DNA of 64,000 bases from the NCBI GenBank assembly GCA_036725605.1, contig DAIMDW010000013.1, positions 1-64,000 on the forward strand. Reading direction: 5' to 3'. Below the pieces are notes generated by a model, which saw nothing but the letters and a program-made list of their open reading frames with translations, was not told the DNA's origin and made no database searches. Shown here piece by piece: positions 33,652-42,746 of this stretch. The stretch comes from CALBTQ01 sp036725605 (GTDB taxonomy: Bacteria; Lernaellota; Lernaellaia; Lernaellales; Lernaellaceae). How positions within the stretch are numbered: position 1 is the stretch's first letter; each line of letters opens with the position of its first letter. The position numbers and the translations under genes were made by a program.

Positions 33652-35982
33652 TTACACCCGTTTGACGCGCACTTCGCGCGTGCCGCCGGGAACGAGAATG
33701 CGCGTGTCGTTCACGTTGACCGGCTTGCCGTCGACCAGCGCTTCGCCGATCGGGAACGGCAGATTCCACTCGATTTTCAGCGGCGCCTGCCGCCACGCGG
33801 CGTCGAGGTTGAGCACGACATCGCCCTCGCGCCCTTCCACGCGGAAGGAAACCACGCCGAAGTGCGTCGGCGCGTCGTTGACCTCGAAATGGTTGCCCCA
33901 CTCGAACCAATCATAGAGCGGCGCGGGCGTGAGCACGAGATGATCGCCGTCCTCGAACAACAGCAGGTCGCGTAGCGTGAGCAGCCAATCGGCCGCCGCC
34001 CACAGGTGCATGCCGTCGCCCATGCAGCCGCCGCCGGTCGCCGGGTGAATCGCCTCGGGCCACGTGCCCACCGAGGTCGCCTTGCCCAGCACGTATTTGA
34101 TCAGCGGCCACGCCCGCGTTTCGCGCCGCAGCAAGTGGCAATGGGCGATGTGCAAGGTGAGGTACATGTTGATGCCGGCGTGGATCATCTGCGAGAAGAA
34201 ACCGTTTTCGAACATGCAGCATTCATGCAGGGCTTCGAGCGAATTGGTGATCAGCGGATCGAACGGATCGAGCAAGCGCAGCGGATACAGCGCGGCGATC
34301 GAACCGATCATGCCGCAATCGATGCGGCGGTAAGGCCCGGCGGGCATCACCTCTTTGCCGAGGCGATGCTCGACGAGCCGCAAGCTTTCGCGGATGTCTT
34401 CGAGAAAATGCTCCGCCTCGCGTTCGAAGGTCACCCAGGTGTCGCGCTTGCCGAGCACCTCGCCCGCGCGGCTGACGTCGCGCAGGCCGGCCAGTCCCCA
34501 GAAATCGTCCCAATAGTAGAAATCGTTGGGGCCGAAATGTTCGGCGGAGAATCCCGGCGGCAACAGGCCCTTGGTCGGTCCGGCGGCCTTCTGCTTTTTG
34601 CGCGTGCGCACGATCCACTGCCCGCCGCGCACGAGGGGCACGAACATTTTTTCCAGAAACGGCCGGTCGCCGGTGATGCGGAAGTGCTCGACCAGCGTCC
34701 AGATCGCCTGCCCGGCGCTGTCCCATTCGCCCGGCTGCGATTGGAAAAAGCCGTCGGAAAGCTGCCGGTGCGGGTAATCCATCAGCTTGCGGCGGGCGTC
34801 GATGTGCAGGCCCATGCGATCGAGCGCGGTGATCATGTAGGCGCTGTCGCGGAACCAGTAGTGATGGTAGGTCATCGGCCCGGGCGTGATGCTGTCGCCG
34901 TCGTCGGCGAGCATCAAATGGTTTTTGCACAGATAGAACTGGTCGGTCATTGCCTTGTCGGGCAACTCGAGGTTCATGCCCTGGTGCAACTTCTCGCGCC
35001 AAACGGCCTTGGCGTCGGCGCGCATGTCGTGGTAGTCGAACGCGCGCAGGCGCGTGGCTTTGTTCGCCGTGATTTTCTCGGGGCGCACGGTGGCGATGCA
35101 GACGAAATCCTGCTCCTGCCCGGCCTCCAGGCGCAGCGGGTACATGGCGTAGGCGTTGGCCAGACCGGCTTCGTCTTTGATTGAGGTGCGCGTCTGCTCG
35201 ATCGAGCGATAAAAGGCGCAATCGCCGTCGTGACCGTCGCTGCAATGGATGCGCTGCGGCGGCGTGTGGAACTGCACGCCCAGCGAACCGTTGATCGCCA
35301 GCGTGCGATCGTCGAGGGCCTCGATCGATTTGACCAGACTCGCGCCTTCCGGGTTGAACGGGCGCACGGAGAAATACAACGCCGGGCTGATCGTGCGGCT
35401 GGTCTTGTTGGCCACGGTCGCGCGCACGAGCACGCTCTCGATGCCGTCGATTTTGGTGACGAAGGTTTCCAACTCGAAGCGGAAGTCCGGCTGGTCGAAA
35501 ACGGTTGTCACCAGCGGCAGGTTTTCGACCTGGCGCTGCCGGCATTCCTTTTCGCGGCTGGGATAGAGCATTTTTCCTTCGTAATCGAGCCACGTATCCA
35601 GCGACCAGCCTTCGAACCAGGGCGTCACCCACCCGCGCGGATCAACGACCACTTCGCGCGTGGAACCGGGAAGGCCCACGGCGGTCCAGTTGCGTTGCGT
35701 GAGGTTGAACTGCACCCAGGTCATGCGCGGGATGAAGCTGGCATCGTGCGGATCGTATTGGCGCACGGCCCAATAAGGCAGCACCCAGTCGAGGTTCGGC
35801 TGAATCGCCATTTGGGTAAACACGCCGCGCGTGAACATGCGCCCGGCCATCGGCGCCAGGTCGGTGGGAAACGGCACCTCGGCTTCGGTGCCGATTTTCC
35901 CCAGCGCTTCGATGTACTCGACGCTGTCGGTAAAGCCGTATTTTTTTGCCAGGCTACGCAGAAAGTACTCTTTCACACCCAT
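33652..35982 (-). CDS. six-hairpin glycosidase-like protein
   Basis: 776 aa from the ATG at 35982. The N-terminal half is beta-rich (TWVQFNLTQRNWTAVGLPGS, FRFELETFVTKIDG). The C-terminal half shows an alpha/alpha toroid typical of GH15/GH63-type and amylo-alpha-1,6-glucosidase enzymes: YHHYWFRDSAYMITALDRMG, QPGEWDSAGQAIWTLVEHF, DFYYWDDFWGLAGLRD. Candidate acids are Asp in WFRDS and Glu/Asp in QPGEWDS. No signal peptide. The start shares TGATG with the small upstream gene; GTG at 35985 is an alternative. Followed directly by the carbamoyltransferase. Probably a cytosolic glucan- or glycoside-processing enzyme. Confidence 0.72.
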   Translation of the reverse strand: MGVKEYFLRSLAKKYGFTDSVEYIEALGKIGTEAEVPFPTDLAPMAGRMFTRGVFTQMAIQPNLDWVLPYWAVRQYDPHDASFIPRMTWVQFNLTQRNWTAVGLPGSTREVVVDPRGWVTPWFEGWSLDTWLDYEGKMLYPSREKECRQRQVENLPLVTTVFDQPDFRFELETFVTKIDGIESVLVRATVANKTSRTISPALYFSVRPFNPEGASLVKSIEALDDRTLAINGSLGVQFHTPPQRIHCSDGHDGDCAFYRSIEQTRTSIKDEAGLANAYAMYPLRLEAGQEQDFVCIATVRPEKITANKATRLRAFDYHDMRADAKAVWREKLHQGMNLELPDKAMTDQFYLCKNHLMLADDGDSITPGPMTYHHYWFRDSAYMITALDRMGLHIDARRKLMDYPHRQLSDGFFQSQPGEWDSAGQAIWTLVEHFRITGDRPFLEKMFVPLVRGGQWIVRTRKKQKAAGPTKGLLPPGFSAEHFGPNDFYYWDDFWGLAGLRDVSRAGEVLGKRDTWVTFEREAEHFLEDIRESLRLVEHRLGKEVMPAGPYRRIDCGMIGSIAALYPLRLLDPFDPLITNSLEALHECCMFENGFFSQMIHAGINMYLTLHIAHCHLLRRETRAWPLIKYVLGKATSVGTWPEAIHPATGGGCMGDGMHLWAAADWLLTLRDLLLFEDGDHLVLTPAPLYDWFEWGNHFEVNDAPTHFGVVSFRVEGREGDVVLNLDAAWRQAPLKIEWNLPFPIGEALVDGKPVNVNDTRILVPGGTREVRVKRV

Positions 35983-36305
35983 CACATTTCCTCATCCAAA
36001 AACCACTGATCCGTCAATTGATCGTGCCATAAAACAACGCGTCGCGACCGCCGATCGCTTACGATGAACCGGGTATAGCGTCGGCCGCTCGCCTGCCACT
36101 GGATCGCTTCTTCGGCGATGATCGCATCGATTTCGTATTCCTCTTCGCCCACCGCATATCGCCGCGGCCGCCGATTCCCCCGATGGCCGGCGTAACAAGT
36201 TACGCTGACGGCGCGCAATCCGTCGAGGGGCGATTGGTTCGAAGGGCTATTCCCAGGGCGTGTCATTTTGGTCCGTAAAGCCGATTCTTGTCCAGGGCTC
36301 ACCAT
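35982..36305 (-). CDS. small conserved-looking protein of unknown function
   Basis: 107 aa. The C-terminal 80 residues look constrained: VSVTCYAGHRGNRRPRRY, then IDAIIAEEAIQWQASGRRYT and RFIVSDRRSRRVVLWHD, ending in DQWFLDEEM. This resembles short proteins in bacteria carrying a basic Y-x-G-x-R-G motif (DUF6504-like); I hold that weakly. No clear ribosome site exists for either ATG (36305 or 36266), so the N-terminus is uncertain and may begin nearer residue 30. The stop overlaps the glycosidase start, which argues that the gene is real and expressed with it. Confidence 0.5.
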   Translation of the reverse strand: MVSPGQESALRTKMTRPGNSPSNQSPLDGLRAVSVTCYAGHRGNRRPRRYAVGEEEYEIDAIIAEEAIQWQASGRRYTRFIVSDRRSRRVVLWHDQLTDQWFLDEEM

Positions 36306-36357
36306 AGTTTAATCGAAAAATTATCGAGTTTTCAGAAAAAAATTCCGATAATGCGGA

Positions 36358-36385
36358 TAGTCAAAAACGCCAGTTCCGATATAAT
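36358..36385 (+). promoter_or_regulatory. promoter for glycerate kinase gene
   Basis: A perfect TATAAT at 36380-36385 with TAGTCA at 36358-36363 (16 bp). The predicted start of transcription near 36392 lies only about 3 bases before the ATG at 36395, so the mRNA may be nearly leaderless; GGAAG at 36386-36390 is the only ribosome-site-like sequence. Confidence 0.5.
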
Positions 36386-36394
36386 GGAAGTATC

Positions 36395-37681
36395 ATGATT
36401 TACTTTCGATCCACCGCGGAAACCATCCTGCTCTCCATTTTGGCGTCCGTTGCCCCCGAATCCATGGTCCGACGCCACGTTCGCATCGCCGCCGAAAAGC
36501 TGCTGATCGACCATCAGGAAGTGGATTTTTACGGGCGTAAGCTGGTGTGCCTCGGCGCGGGCAAAGCCTCGGCGCGCATGGCGCAGGCGCTGGCTCATAT
36601 TATCGAACGCGGGTACGACGCGGGCAGTCTGACCTCGCCCGACGGTTATGTCGTGGGCGCGCCCGGCTGCGTGGCGCGCGCGGCGGGTCATCCGTTGCCG
36701 GACAAACGGTCGGTGATCGCCGCGTCCGAAGCCCTGGACATCGCGCAGGTGTGGTCCAAGCGCGATCCGCTGGTGTTCGGCATGATCTCCGGCGGCACGT
36801 CGGCGCTGTGGTGCGTGCCGCGCGAGGGCGTGACGCTGGAACAGAAAATCGAAACGGGCAACTGGCTGCTGGCCAGCGGTTTGCCGATCAACAAGATCAA
36901 CACCATTCGCCGGCGGCTGTCGGCGATCAAGGGCGGACAGTTGGCGCGGGCGCTCAACGGCGTGGAAGCGCACATTCTGGTGCTGTCCGACGTTCCCGAC
37001 GACACGCGGCTGGACATCGTGGGCAGCGGTCCGTTTTACCCCGACTCGTCAAGCAACGAAGAGGCGCTGTCGTACCTGACCGAGGCGGAGCTGCCGCCGC
37101 CGGCCTGGTTGGCGGACCTGATCCGCACCGCTCCGGCGTTGCCGGACAGTTCGACATTCGCCAACGTGCATCACTATCAGATCGGTTCGAACCGCGACGC
37201 GGTGGTGGCGGCGGCGTTGAAAGCGGCCGAAAACGGGTTGCATCCCATCATTCAAGACGAACCGCTGGTCGGCGAGGCGCGGGAAGTGGGCATCAAGCTG
37301 GCGCGACAGGTGATGGGCGCCGACGTGCATCGGCCGACCTGCTGGATTTACGGCGGCGAAACCACGGTGACGCTGTCGGACAATCCGGGGCGCGGCGGCC
37401 GCAACCAGGAAATGGCGCTGGCCTTCGCCATCGAAGCGGCGGGAAAAGAGAACGTCGCGCTGCTCGCCTTTTCCACCGACGGCGTGGACGGCATGTCCGA
37501 CGCGGCCGGCGCCTACGTGCACGGCGCTACGATGAACCGCATCCACGAGGCGCAGATGGACGCGTGCGATTACCTGGAACGCAACGATTCGTATACCGCC
37601 CTCTCGGCGGCGGGCGCGCTGCTGTACACCGGCCCGACCGGCACGAACGTCGCCGACGTCGCGGTGGTCATCACCAAATAA
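36395..37681 (+). CDS. glycerate 2-kinase (GckA/MOFRL family)
   Basis: 428 aa. Phosphorylates D-glycerate to 2-phosphoglycerate, linking glycerate/serine metabolism to glycolysis. DUF4147 N-terminal domain (LVCLGAGKASARMAQALAH, VFGMISGGTSALWCVP, NKINTIRRRLSAIKGGQLA, VLSDVPDDTRLDIVGSGPF) and C-terminal MOFRL domain (CWIYGGETTVTLSDNPGRGG, RNQEMALAFAIEA, STDGVDGMSDAAGAYV, GPTGTNVADVAVV). Length standard. Stands alone between diverging and converging neighbours, with its own promoter. Confidence 0.92.
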   Translation: MIYFRSTAETILLSILASVAPESMVRRHVRIAAEKLLIDHQEVDFYGRKLVCLGAGKASARMAQALAHIIERGYDAGSLTSPDGYVVGAPGCVARAAGHPLPDKRSVIAASEALDIAQVWSKRDPLVFGMISGGTSALWCVPREGVTLEQKIETGNWLLASGLPINKINTIRRRLSAIKGGQLARALNGVEAHILVLSDVPDDTRLDIVGSGPFYPDSSSNEEALSYLTEAELPPPAWLADLIRTAPALPDSSTFANVHHYQIGSNRDAVVAAALKAAENGLHPIIQDEPLVGEAREVGIKLARQVMGADVHRPTCWIYGGETTVTLSDNPGRGGRNQEMALAFAIEAAGKENVALLAFSTDGVDGMSDAAGAYVHGATMNRIHEAQMDACDYLERNDSYTALSAAGALLYTGPTGTNVADVAVVITK

Positions 37682-37682
37682 T

Positions 37683-38513
37683 TTATTGGTCGGACACGGG
37701 TTTGCTGATACACACCTTGCGGATCAGTTTGTCCGAAGCCGCCACCACTTCCACGTCAAAGCCGTCCAAGGTGAACTTTTCCTTGTCTTGAGGCATGCGG
37801 CCGATGCGGTCGACGATCCAACCGCCGACGGTGATGTAGTCGCCCTCGGGCACTTCCTGGGCGAGAATTTCGCCGACTTTCTCGATTTCAAAACGCCCGG
37901 AAACGGTCACGCTGTTTTCGTTTTGATTCAGGATGCGCGGCTCCTGCCGGTCGTATTCGTCCTCGATTTCGCCGAACACCTCTTCCAGAATGTCCTCGAT
38001 GGTGATCAAACCGCTGGTGCCGCCGAACTCGTCGAGCACCAGGGCGAACTGCTCGTGCCGTTCCTGAAATTCGCGCAGGAGCGCGTCGATTTTTTTGGTC
38101 TCGGGCACGATCATGATCCGGCGCAGCACGCGCTCGAGGGAAAACTCGTCGGGTTTGTCCCAGTAGGCGAGCAGATCCTTGACGTGAATGAAGCCCAGCA
38201 CGTTGTCGAGGTCGCCTTCGACCACCGGCAGCCGGCTGTGGCCGGAATTGATGATCGTCCGGATGATTTCACGGAGATCGTCGTTGAGGTCGACGTAGGC
38301 GATTTCCGTGCGCGGCACCTGGATGTCCTGAACCTCGGTTTTGTCCAGGTACAGGATGCCCTGCATCATTTCGCTTTCGTCGTGGTCGATCAGGCCTTCG
38401 CTTTCCAGGTCGTTAAGCGCTTCGGCGGTGGCTTGTTCCTGATCTTTTTGCGCCCTGAATTTGGCAAAGAACCTGCGTAACTGAGGTCGTATGCCGTCGT
38501 CCTTGTCGTTCAT
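37683..38513 (-). CDS. corC: CorC/HlyC family protein with CBS pair
   Basis: 276 aa. Two CBS domains (about 65-190): MQGILYLDKTEVQDIQVPRT, SRLPVVEGDLDNVLGFIHVK, DLL and FALVLDEFGGTSGLITIEDI, LEEVFGEIEDEYD. A C-terminal CorC_HlyC domain follows (VSGRFEIEKVGEIL, VGGWIVDRIGRMP). No membrane segment, unlike the longer CNNM-type relatives. Associated with Mg/Co efflux in enterobacteria; the true role is unsettled. ATGA overlap with ybeY and position after pgpH/phoH is a very common arrangement. Confidence 0.9.
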   Translation of the reverse strand: MNDKDDGIRPQLRRFFAKFRAQKDQEQATAEALNDLESEGLIDHDESEMMQGILYLDKTEVQDIQVPRTEIAYVDLNDDLREIIRTIINSGHSRLPVVEGDLDNVLGFIHVKDLLAYWDKPDEFSLERVLRRIMIVPETKKIDALLREFQERHEQFALVLDEFGGTSGLITIEDILEEVFGEIEDEYDRQEPRILNQNENSVTVSGRFEIEKVGEILAQEVPEGDYITVGGWIVDRIGRMPQDKEKFTLDGFDVEVVAASDKLIRKVCISKPVSDQ

Positions 38514-38953
38514 TCGCTCTTTTCACCCCTATCCAAAGAGACCAGCAAATCCTCCATCTGGTCCTGGCGTTCCTGCATGCGTGCCGCCGCTTCCGGTCCG
38601 GACCGCTCGTGATCATAGCCGGCCAAATGCAGCAGCCCATGAATTATATAATATCCGAGGACGTAGTGGATATCCCTTTTTGTTTCCTGCGCCTGGCGCC
38701 GGGCGAAATCGACATTGACCATCAACTCGCCGAGCGCGTCGGGCGCGTCGTCGGGAAACGAGATCACGTTGGTCGGCCGGTCGCGGCCGAGAAAATCGCG
38801 ATTGACCACGCGGATGGACTCGTCGTCGACCAGCGAAATCTCCACGCGCGCACCGGCGCACTCCAGACGAGCCAGCGCCTCGTCGACCACGGCACGCAGC
38901 GGATCAGTCGTTAATTTCGTTCGGGTTCGGTTCGACAGGATTGAGGTTGACAA
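38510..38953 (-). CDS. ybeY: endoribonuclease YbeY
   Basis: 147 aa if translation begins at TTG 38953, which follows GGGGTAACG; this part overlaps the end of the upstream HD gene by about 50 bp. Family features: EISLVDDESIRVVNRDFLG, DRPTNVISFP, GELMVNVDFARRQAQE and the metal-binding HGLLHLAGYDHE. YbeY is needed for 16S rRNA 3'-end maturation and 70S quality control. The N-terminus TKLTTDPLRAVVDEALARLE matches the family, so the start must lie upstream of the HD-gene stop; exact codon uncertain, no ATG is well placed. Confidence 0.88.
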   Translation of the reverse strand: MSTSILSNRTRTKLTTDPLRAVVDEALARLECAGARVEISLVDDESIRVVNRDFLGRDRPTNVISFPDDAPDALGELMVNVDFARRQAQETKRDIHYVLGYYIIHGLLHLAGYDHERSGPEAAARMQERQDQMEDLLVSLDRGEKSE

Positions 38954-41303
38954 CGTTACCCCGTTTGCTTTGTTCCTCTTCCGGATATTCGATACGGCCG
39001 TGATAGCGGCCGTGCAGAATCGTGATGTACTGCCCGGCAATGCGGTTGAGGTCGCGCATGGTCAGGTCGCAATCGTCCAACTGCCCGTCGGCGTGAATCG
39101 CGTTGATCAGCTCCTTGACCGTCGTTTCGATACGCGCCGGCGTGGGCGCCTTGAGACTGCGCGTGGCCGCCTCGACCACGTCGGCCATCATGACCAGCGC
39201 CGCCTCGCGCGATTGCGGCTTGGGCCCCTTGTAGCGGAAGTCGGCCTCGTTGACCTTCTCCCGTTCGGCTTCCTCCTGCTGCTTGGCCAGGTTGAAGAAA
39301 TAGCGGATGCGCGACGTGCCGTGGTGTTCGGCGATGATCGCCTCGATGCGTTCGCCCAGGTTGTAGCGTTTGGCGTACTCCACGCCCTCGCGCACGTGGT
39401 TGATCAGAATCAGGCTCGACATGCGCGGCGGCAGGTTGTCGTGCGGATTGAGGCCGTGCTGGTTTTCGATGAAGTAGCGCGGCTTGTTGATCTTGCCGAT
39501 GTCGTGGTAAAGCCCGGCGACCTTGGCCAGCAACGGATTGGCTTTGATGCCCTCGGCCCCCTTCTCGGCCAGCGCGGAGACAAACAGGCTGTGGTGATAG
39601 GTGCCGGGCGCTTCGAGCATCATGCGCTCGAGCAGCGGATGGCTGAGGTTGGCCAGTTCCATCAGTTGCAGGTTGCTGGTGTAGCCGAACATCACTTCGA
39701 TCGGATGAATCGAGGCCAGCGCGACCGGGCCGGTCAGCAGACCGCCGATGAACGCGGCCGCCACATTGACCGGCGTGTCGAACGAGGTGATCGAACTGGG
39801 ATCGCTGATCACCTGGATGGCGAAGGCCACGGCCATGTTGACCAGACCGACGCTCACGCCGCCGCGCATCACCACGCCGCGCCGTTGCGCGTGCGAAATG
39901 CTGTGCGCGCCCACCAACGAGCCGATCAGCACGTACAGCGCGTAGCCCAGGGAATTGTCGGCCATCAGGCCGGCCACGGGCGCGGCGAGGCAGATGAGCA
40001 CCAGCGCCGATTCGCTTTGCAAAATGATGCGCACCGACATGGCGGCCCCGGCGATGGGCATGATGAACAAAAACGACTCGGGCGTCAGCCAGGAGAACGA
40101 GGCGGCCAGCGGCGCGGAAACCACCTTGGCCAACCAGGCGAGCAAACTGACCATCACCAGCGACATCGACAGGAAAGCGAAATCGCGCACGCTGGGATTG
40201 AACTTGCGGATGTTCACCCGCGCGAAGCGGGCCAGCGACATCTGCGCCAGAAACAGCAGGACGATCGCGGCGATAAACGCCAATAACGTGTGCAGCGTGC
40301 CGGCGCCGGCGAGCATCGCCCGGAGGATGACCATGTGTTCGGCGGTGATCTGCTCGCCCTCGGCGACGATCAACTGGTTCTTGCGGAAGTGAATGATGCT
40401 CGGGCCGACCTTGTTGCGCGCTTCATCCCGGCGTTCCTCGGTGGCCGCGCGGTTGAAATCGAGGGTCGGTTGAATCAATTGCGAAGCGATGCTCAAAGCG
40501 ACGGGGCGGATCTGCCCGTTGGCGATCTGCTCTTTGGCCCGCGTCTCGATCTGCTTGAGCACCGTGGCCAGATCGGGAATGCTGTCGAGCTTGTCGTACA
40601 CGCGCTCCTTGCGCGTATTGAGCTCGCGCAGCGTGATCGCCTTTTCGCCGGGCAAGGACGCCACCTGATCGAGCATCGCCTGCCGGTCGTTGACCACCAT
40701 GCGGATCAACGCGTAGTTGATCAGATCGGCGACGGCCGATTCCACGTTCAGCGAATAATTTTCCTGCTCGAGCACGCCAAGCGGTTTGGCGTCGAGCTTG
40801 ACGCCCAGTTCGCTTTGGAAACGCTCTTCCTGCTCCTTGATCGCCTGTGCGCTGATCAGGCTGGCCTTGCCCACCTGCCCGTCGGACGCGCCGTCCGGTT
40901 TGCCGTCCGCCGGCACGCCGAAAAACAGGCGCATATCCTCGAAGCTTTTGTGCAACCGCGTGGCGACGCGCTTGCCCGCTTTGGTGTCGTGATCGTAAAT
41001 GGGATAAATGCCCACGGCGGCTTCGCGTTGGCGCGCCTGCGTGCTGGCGGTGTCTTCCAGGTCGAAATCGCGATCGGCCTTGATGGCGTGGTTGGCGTAC
41101 ATGCCGACCTTCCAATTGCCGATGGACGAGCCGATGCGCGGGGTGATCAAAATGGCCAGCACGATGGCGGCCGCCAGGGCCAGCACCCAGGTCTGGTTGC
41201 CCACCAGACGCACAATGCGATTGATTACGCGACGCATCGCCTTGAGGGCCACGGGAGTCTGAAAGCCGTTGCTCAGCGATTTTTTCCCGGAGTCTTGCTT
41301 CAC
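38904..41303 (-). CDS. 7TM-HD domain protein (PgpH-type cyclic-di-AMP phosphodiesterase family)
   Basis: 799 aa, GTG start overlapping the phoH stop (GTGA). One N-terminal membrane helix, a large extracytoplasmic 7TMR-HDED domain (about 60-340), seven further helices (about 350-560) and a cytoplasmic HD domain with HPLLERMMLEAPGTYHHSLF, AGLYHDIGKINKPRYFIENQ and INHVREGVEYA. PgpH in Listeria hydrolyses c-di-AMP; the same domain plan is widespread, so signalling nucleotide turnover is likely but the nucleotide is not proved. Placement between phoH and ybeY is standard. The C-terminus (VEPNPNEIND) overlaps the start of ybeY. Confidence 0.9.
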   Translation of the reverse strand: MKQDSGKKSLSNGFQTPVALKAMRRVINRIVRLVGNQTWVLALAAAIVLAILITPRIGSSIGNWKVGMYANHAIKADRDFDLEDTASTQARQREAAVGIYPIYDHDTKAGKRVATRLHKSFEDMRLFFGVPADGKPDGASDGQVGKASLISAQAIKEQEERFQSELGVKLDAKPLGVLEQENYSLNVESAVADLINYALIRMVVNDRQAMLDQVASLPGEKAITLRELNTRKERVYDKLDSIPDLATVLKQIETRAKEQIANGQIRPVALSIASQLIQPTLDFNRAATEERRDEARNKVGPSIIHFRKNQLIVAEGEQITAEHMVILRAMLAGAGTLHTLLAFIAAIVLLFLAQMSLARFARVNIRKFNPSVRDFAFLSMSLVMVSLLAWLAKVVSAPLAASFSWLTPESFLFIMPIAGAAMSVRIILQSESALVLICLAAPVAGLMADNSLGYALYVLIGSLVGAHSISHAQRRGVVMRGGVSVGLVNMAVAFAIQVISDPSSITSFDTPVNVAAAFIGGLLTGPVALASIHPIEVMFGYTSNLQLMELANLSHPLLERMMLEAPGTYHHSLFVSALAEKGAEGIKANPLLAKVAGLYHDIGKINKPRYFIENQHGLNPHDNLPPRMSSLILINHVREGVEYAKRYNLGERIEAIIAEHHGTSRIRYFFNLAKQQEEAEREKVNEADFRYKGPKPQSREAALVMMADVVEAATRSLKAPTPARIETTVKELINAIHADGQLDDCDLTMRDLNRIAGQYITILHGRYHGRIEYPEEEQSKRGNVVNLNPVEPNPNEIND

Positions 41304-42307
41304 GTGGTTTCCGCCCCGTTTTTCTTCTGCTGATCGTACTTGTCGTACGCCTGGACAATAAGCTGGACGAGCCGGTGTCGCACCACATCATACTGGTCGA
41401 AGCGCACAAAAGCTATCCCGGCGATATCGCGCAGAATTTTCTGCACGACGACGAGACCGGACTTCTGGCCGTTGGGCAGGTCGATCTGCGTGTCGTCGCC
41501 GGTGATCACCGCCTTGGAGTTGAAACCCAGACGGGTGAGGAACATTTTCATCTGCTCGGGCGTGGAGTTTTGCGCCTCGTCGAGAATGACGAAGCTGTCG
41601 TTGAGCGTCCGCCCGCGCATGAAGGCCAACGGCGCAACCTCGATCGTCTGACGGTCGATCAGTCGCTGCACCTTTTCGTAGGAGAGCATTTCGTTGAGCG
41701 CGTCGTACAGCGGGCGCAGGTACGGGTTGACCTTCTCGGCGATGTCGCCGGGGAGGAAGCCGAGTTTTTCGCCGGCCTCGACCGCCGGGCGCACCAGCAG
41801 GATGCGGTCGACCTCGCCCTTGGTCAGATGGCTGACGGCCATGGCCATCGCCAGGTAGGTTTTGCCCGTGCCCGCCGGGCCGATGCCGAAAACGATGTCG
41901 TGGCGGCGGATGGCGTCGATGTAGCGCTTCTGATTGATCGACTTGGGCGTGATGACGCGCTTCTTGTTGGAGATGTACACGGTGTCCAGGAAGACGTCGC
42001 GCAGCCGTACGCGGTCGCCGGAACGCAGAATGTTCAGCGCGTGCTCGACGTCGGTGGCGTACACCGGGAAGCCCTCGGCGATCAGGCCGTAGAGTTCCTC
42101 GAACAGTTCCTTAATCAGCTCGTAATGCTCGGACGGTCCGGCGACGAAGATGCGGTTGCCGCGCACGTGCAGGCGCACGCCGAGCATGCCCTCGATGATG
42201 CGCAGATGCTCGTCGGCGTGGCCCAGCAGCGTTTGGGCGATCTGGCCGTCATCGGGAATCAGGATGCACGGCAGATTGGCTTCGGGAAGTTGATCGGTGG
42301 CGCTCAT
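41300..42307 (-). CDS. phoH: PhoH family ATPase
   Basis: 335 aa. An N-terminal KH-like region (HLRIIEGMLGVRLHVRGN) precedes the PhoH domain with Walker A GIGPAGTGKTYLAMAMA, LVRPAVEAGEKLGFLPGD, the Walker B segment SFVILDEAQNSTPEQMKMFL and TGDDTQIDLP. Predicted cytosolic RNA-associated ATPase/helicase linked in some species to rRNA processing with YbeY, its operon partner here. ATG at 42307 follows AGGAAAGAGG-like purines. Length matches the PhoH (PhoL) subfamily. Confidence 0.92.
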   Translation of the reverse strand: MSATDQLPEANLPCILIPDDGQIAQTLLGHADEHLRIIEGMLGVRLHVRGNRIFVAGPSEHYELIKELFEELYGLIAEGFPVYATDVEHALNILRSGDRVRLRDVFLDTVYISNKKRVITPKSINQKRYIDAIRRHDIVFGIGPAGTGKTYLAMAMAVSHLTKGEVDRILLVRPAVEAGEKLGFLPGDIAEKVNPYLRPLYDALNEMLSYEKVQRLIDRQTIEVAPLAFMRGRTLNDSFVILDEAQNSTPEQMKMFLTRLGFNSKAVITGDDTQIDLPNGQKSGLVVVQKILRDIAGIAFVRFDQYDVVRHRLVQLIVQAYDKYDQQKKNGAETT

Positions 42308-42319
42308 GCTCCTCTTTCC

Positions 42320-42739
42320 TCAATCGCCCATGACGCTGACGATCAATCGCCGGTGTCGCGAACGGTTGTCGCAATCGACCAGGACGATCTGTTGCCACGT
42401 GCCCAACGACAAACGACCTTCGACGATCGGAATATGCAGGTCCGGTCCGAGCAACGCCGCGCGCACGTGGCTGTGGCCGTTGCCGTCGCCCCAGCGGCGG
42501 TCGTGATCGTAGTGCATGTCGCGCGGGGCCAGTCGCTCGATGGCCGCCCGCAGGTCGCTCACCGCGCCCGCTTCGTATTCGATGGTGGTCAGACCGGCGG
42601 TCGAACCGGGCACGAAAACGGTCAATTGACCACTGGTCACGCCCGCTTGCGCCACGACGGCCTGCACCTGTTCGGTGATGTCGACGATTTCCAAGTTTCC
42701 GCGCGTATCCAGATGTATCTCTTGCGTCGTTGTCATCAT
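42320..42739 (-). CDS. yjbQ: YjbQ family protein (UPF0047)
   Basis: 139 aa. YjbQ pattern: TVFVPGSTAGLTTIEYEAG, GDGNGHSHVRAALLGPDLHI, PIVEGRLSLGTWQQIVLVDC, ending DNRSRHRRLIVSV. Family members have weak thiamine-phosphate synthase activity in vitro; the physiological role is unknown. Two ATGs in tandem (42739 and 42736) fit; CAGGG is about 10 bases upstream. First gene of the phoH-pgpH-ybeY-corC cluster, 12 bp before phoH. A double palindrome at 42747-42784 overlies its promoter region. Confidence 0.88.
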   Translation of the reverse strand: MMTTTQEIHLDTRGNLEIVDITEQVQAVVAQAGVTSGQLTVFVPGSTAGLTTIEYEAGAVSDLRAAIERLAPRDMHYDHDRRWGDGNGHSHVRAALLGPDLHIPIVEGRLSLGTWQQIVLVDCDNRSRHRRLIVSVMGD

Positions 42740-42746
42740 ACACCAA

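Noticed and set aside
31761..33665. Plus-strand open frame opposite the carbamoyltransferase
   Set aside because: Shadow of a GC-rich gene; Arg/His/Ala-rich without motifs.
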